Positions 59,547 through 59,561 of a stretch of 59,561 bases of DNA are shown piece by piece. The notes beneath the pieces are model-generated. The model was not told the DNA's origin and did no database searches. It saw only the letters and a program-made list of their open reading frames with translations. This stretch comes from Streptomyces mangrovisoli (lineage in GTDB: Bacteria; Actinomycetota; Actinomycetes; Streptomycetales; Streptomycetaceae). The stretch is from assembly GCF_000974985.2 (NCBI RefSeq), contig NZ_LAVA02000080.1, positions 1 to 59,561 of the forward strand, written 5' to 3'. Every line of letters starts with the position of its first letter. Position 1 is the first letter of the stretch. The position numbers were made by a program, and so were the translations under genes.

Positions 59547-59561
59547 GGGGAGGGGCCGTGA

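Overview
The window is very GC-rich, densely coded DNA with GTG/ATG starts, AGGAGG-like ribosome sites, many 4-base ATGA/GTGA gene overlaps, an AfsR/SARP-type regulator, DasR-like operators in front of a chitinase gene, an Sfp-type phosphopantetheinyl transferase and many one-gene-one-regulator pairs. This points to a Streptomyces chromosome or a very close relative. I see no rRNA, tRNA, insertion sequence, integrase, prophage structural gene or CRISPR array. About 53 genes are supported, two of them broken or doubtful (a beta-galactosidase remnant and a metallophosphoesterase whose start is out of frame).

Layout. 1-3460 (minus): truncated sensor kinase, an IclR and a MarR regulator that overlap by 4 bases, and the decayed C-terminal part of a GH2 beta-galactosidase. 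3686-8151 (plus): GH4 glycosidase and GH38 alpha-mannosidase. 8524-10215 (minus): secreted GH18 chitinase with two DasR-like sites upstream. 10375-13560: ATP-grasp ligase facing a metallophosphoesterase and a phosphopantetheinyl transferase. 13672-17651: SecD-P1-like lipoprotein, F420-type LLM oxidoreductase, DrrAB-like exporter. 17654-24307: SARP/AfsR regulator, methyltransferase, amino-acid dehydrogenase with a divergent Lrp, L,D-transpeptidase. 24418-27144: HTH/MarR regulator divergent from a DUF4097-like protein and a hydrolase. 27328-29855: a three-gene operon described below. 29915-38924: LRV-repeat protein, amidase/AraC, SDR/TetR, lamin-tail surface protein, a small orphan and a hydrolase. 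39049-46588: split XRE/MmyB pair, GntR plus soluble Cache protein, and a polyamine-type ABC importer (A-D-B-C order). 46682-52676: LacI, sugar importer and GH13 glucosidase in one block. 52828-59377: a NitT/TauT-type importer, a divergent IclR regulator, and a Rieske oxygenase / 60-residue protein / ferredoxin reductase operon.

The most interesting locus is 27328-29855. Its middle gene carries an HTH, a Cys/His cluster and a C-terminal region whose three motifs (DVNGAY, AMYAKF, GTDEFHV) line up in order with motifs A, B and C of protein-primed family B DNA polymerases. It is followed by a 191-residue DNA-binding protein whose size and position recall a terminal protein. This resembles the Streptomyces tap-tpg telomere pair in plan, but the palm-like motifs suggest a polymerase-derived module. 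This is inference from motifs only.

Functional links: 46682-52676 should import and hydrolyse an alpha-glucoside under LacI control. 52828-59377 should import and oxidise or O-demethylate a small aromatic or sulfonate-like acid under IclR control. 8524-10215 belongs to the N-acetylglucosamine/DasR regulon if the two sites are real.

A second theme is short in-frame or intergenic tandem duplication (21-36 bp units): kinase tail, upstream of the MarR gene, inside the phosphopantetheinyl transferase, across two start codons of the DUF4097-like gene, and across the stop codon of a permease gene. It suggests active slippage-type microduplication in this genome.
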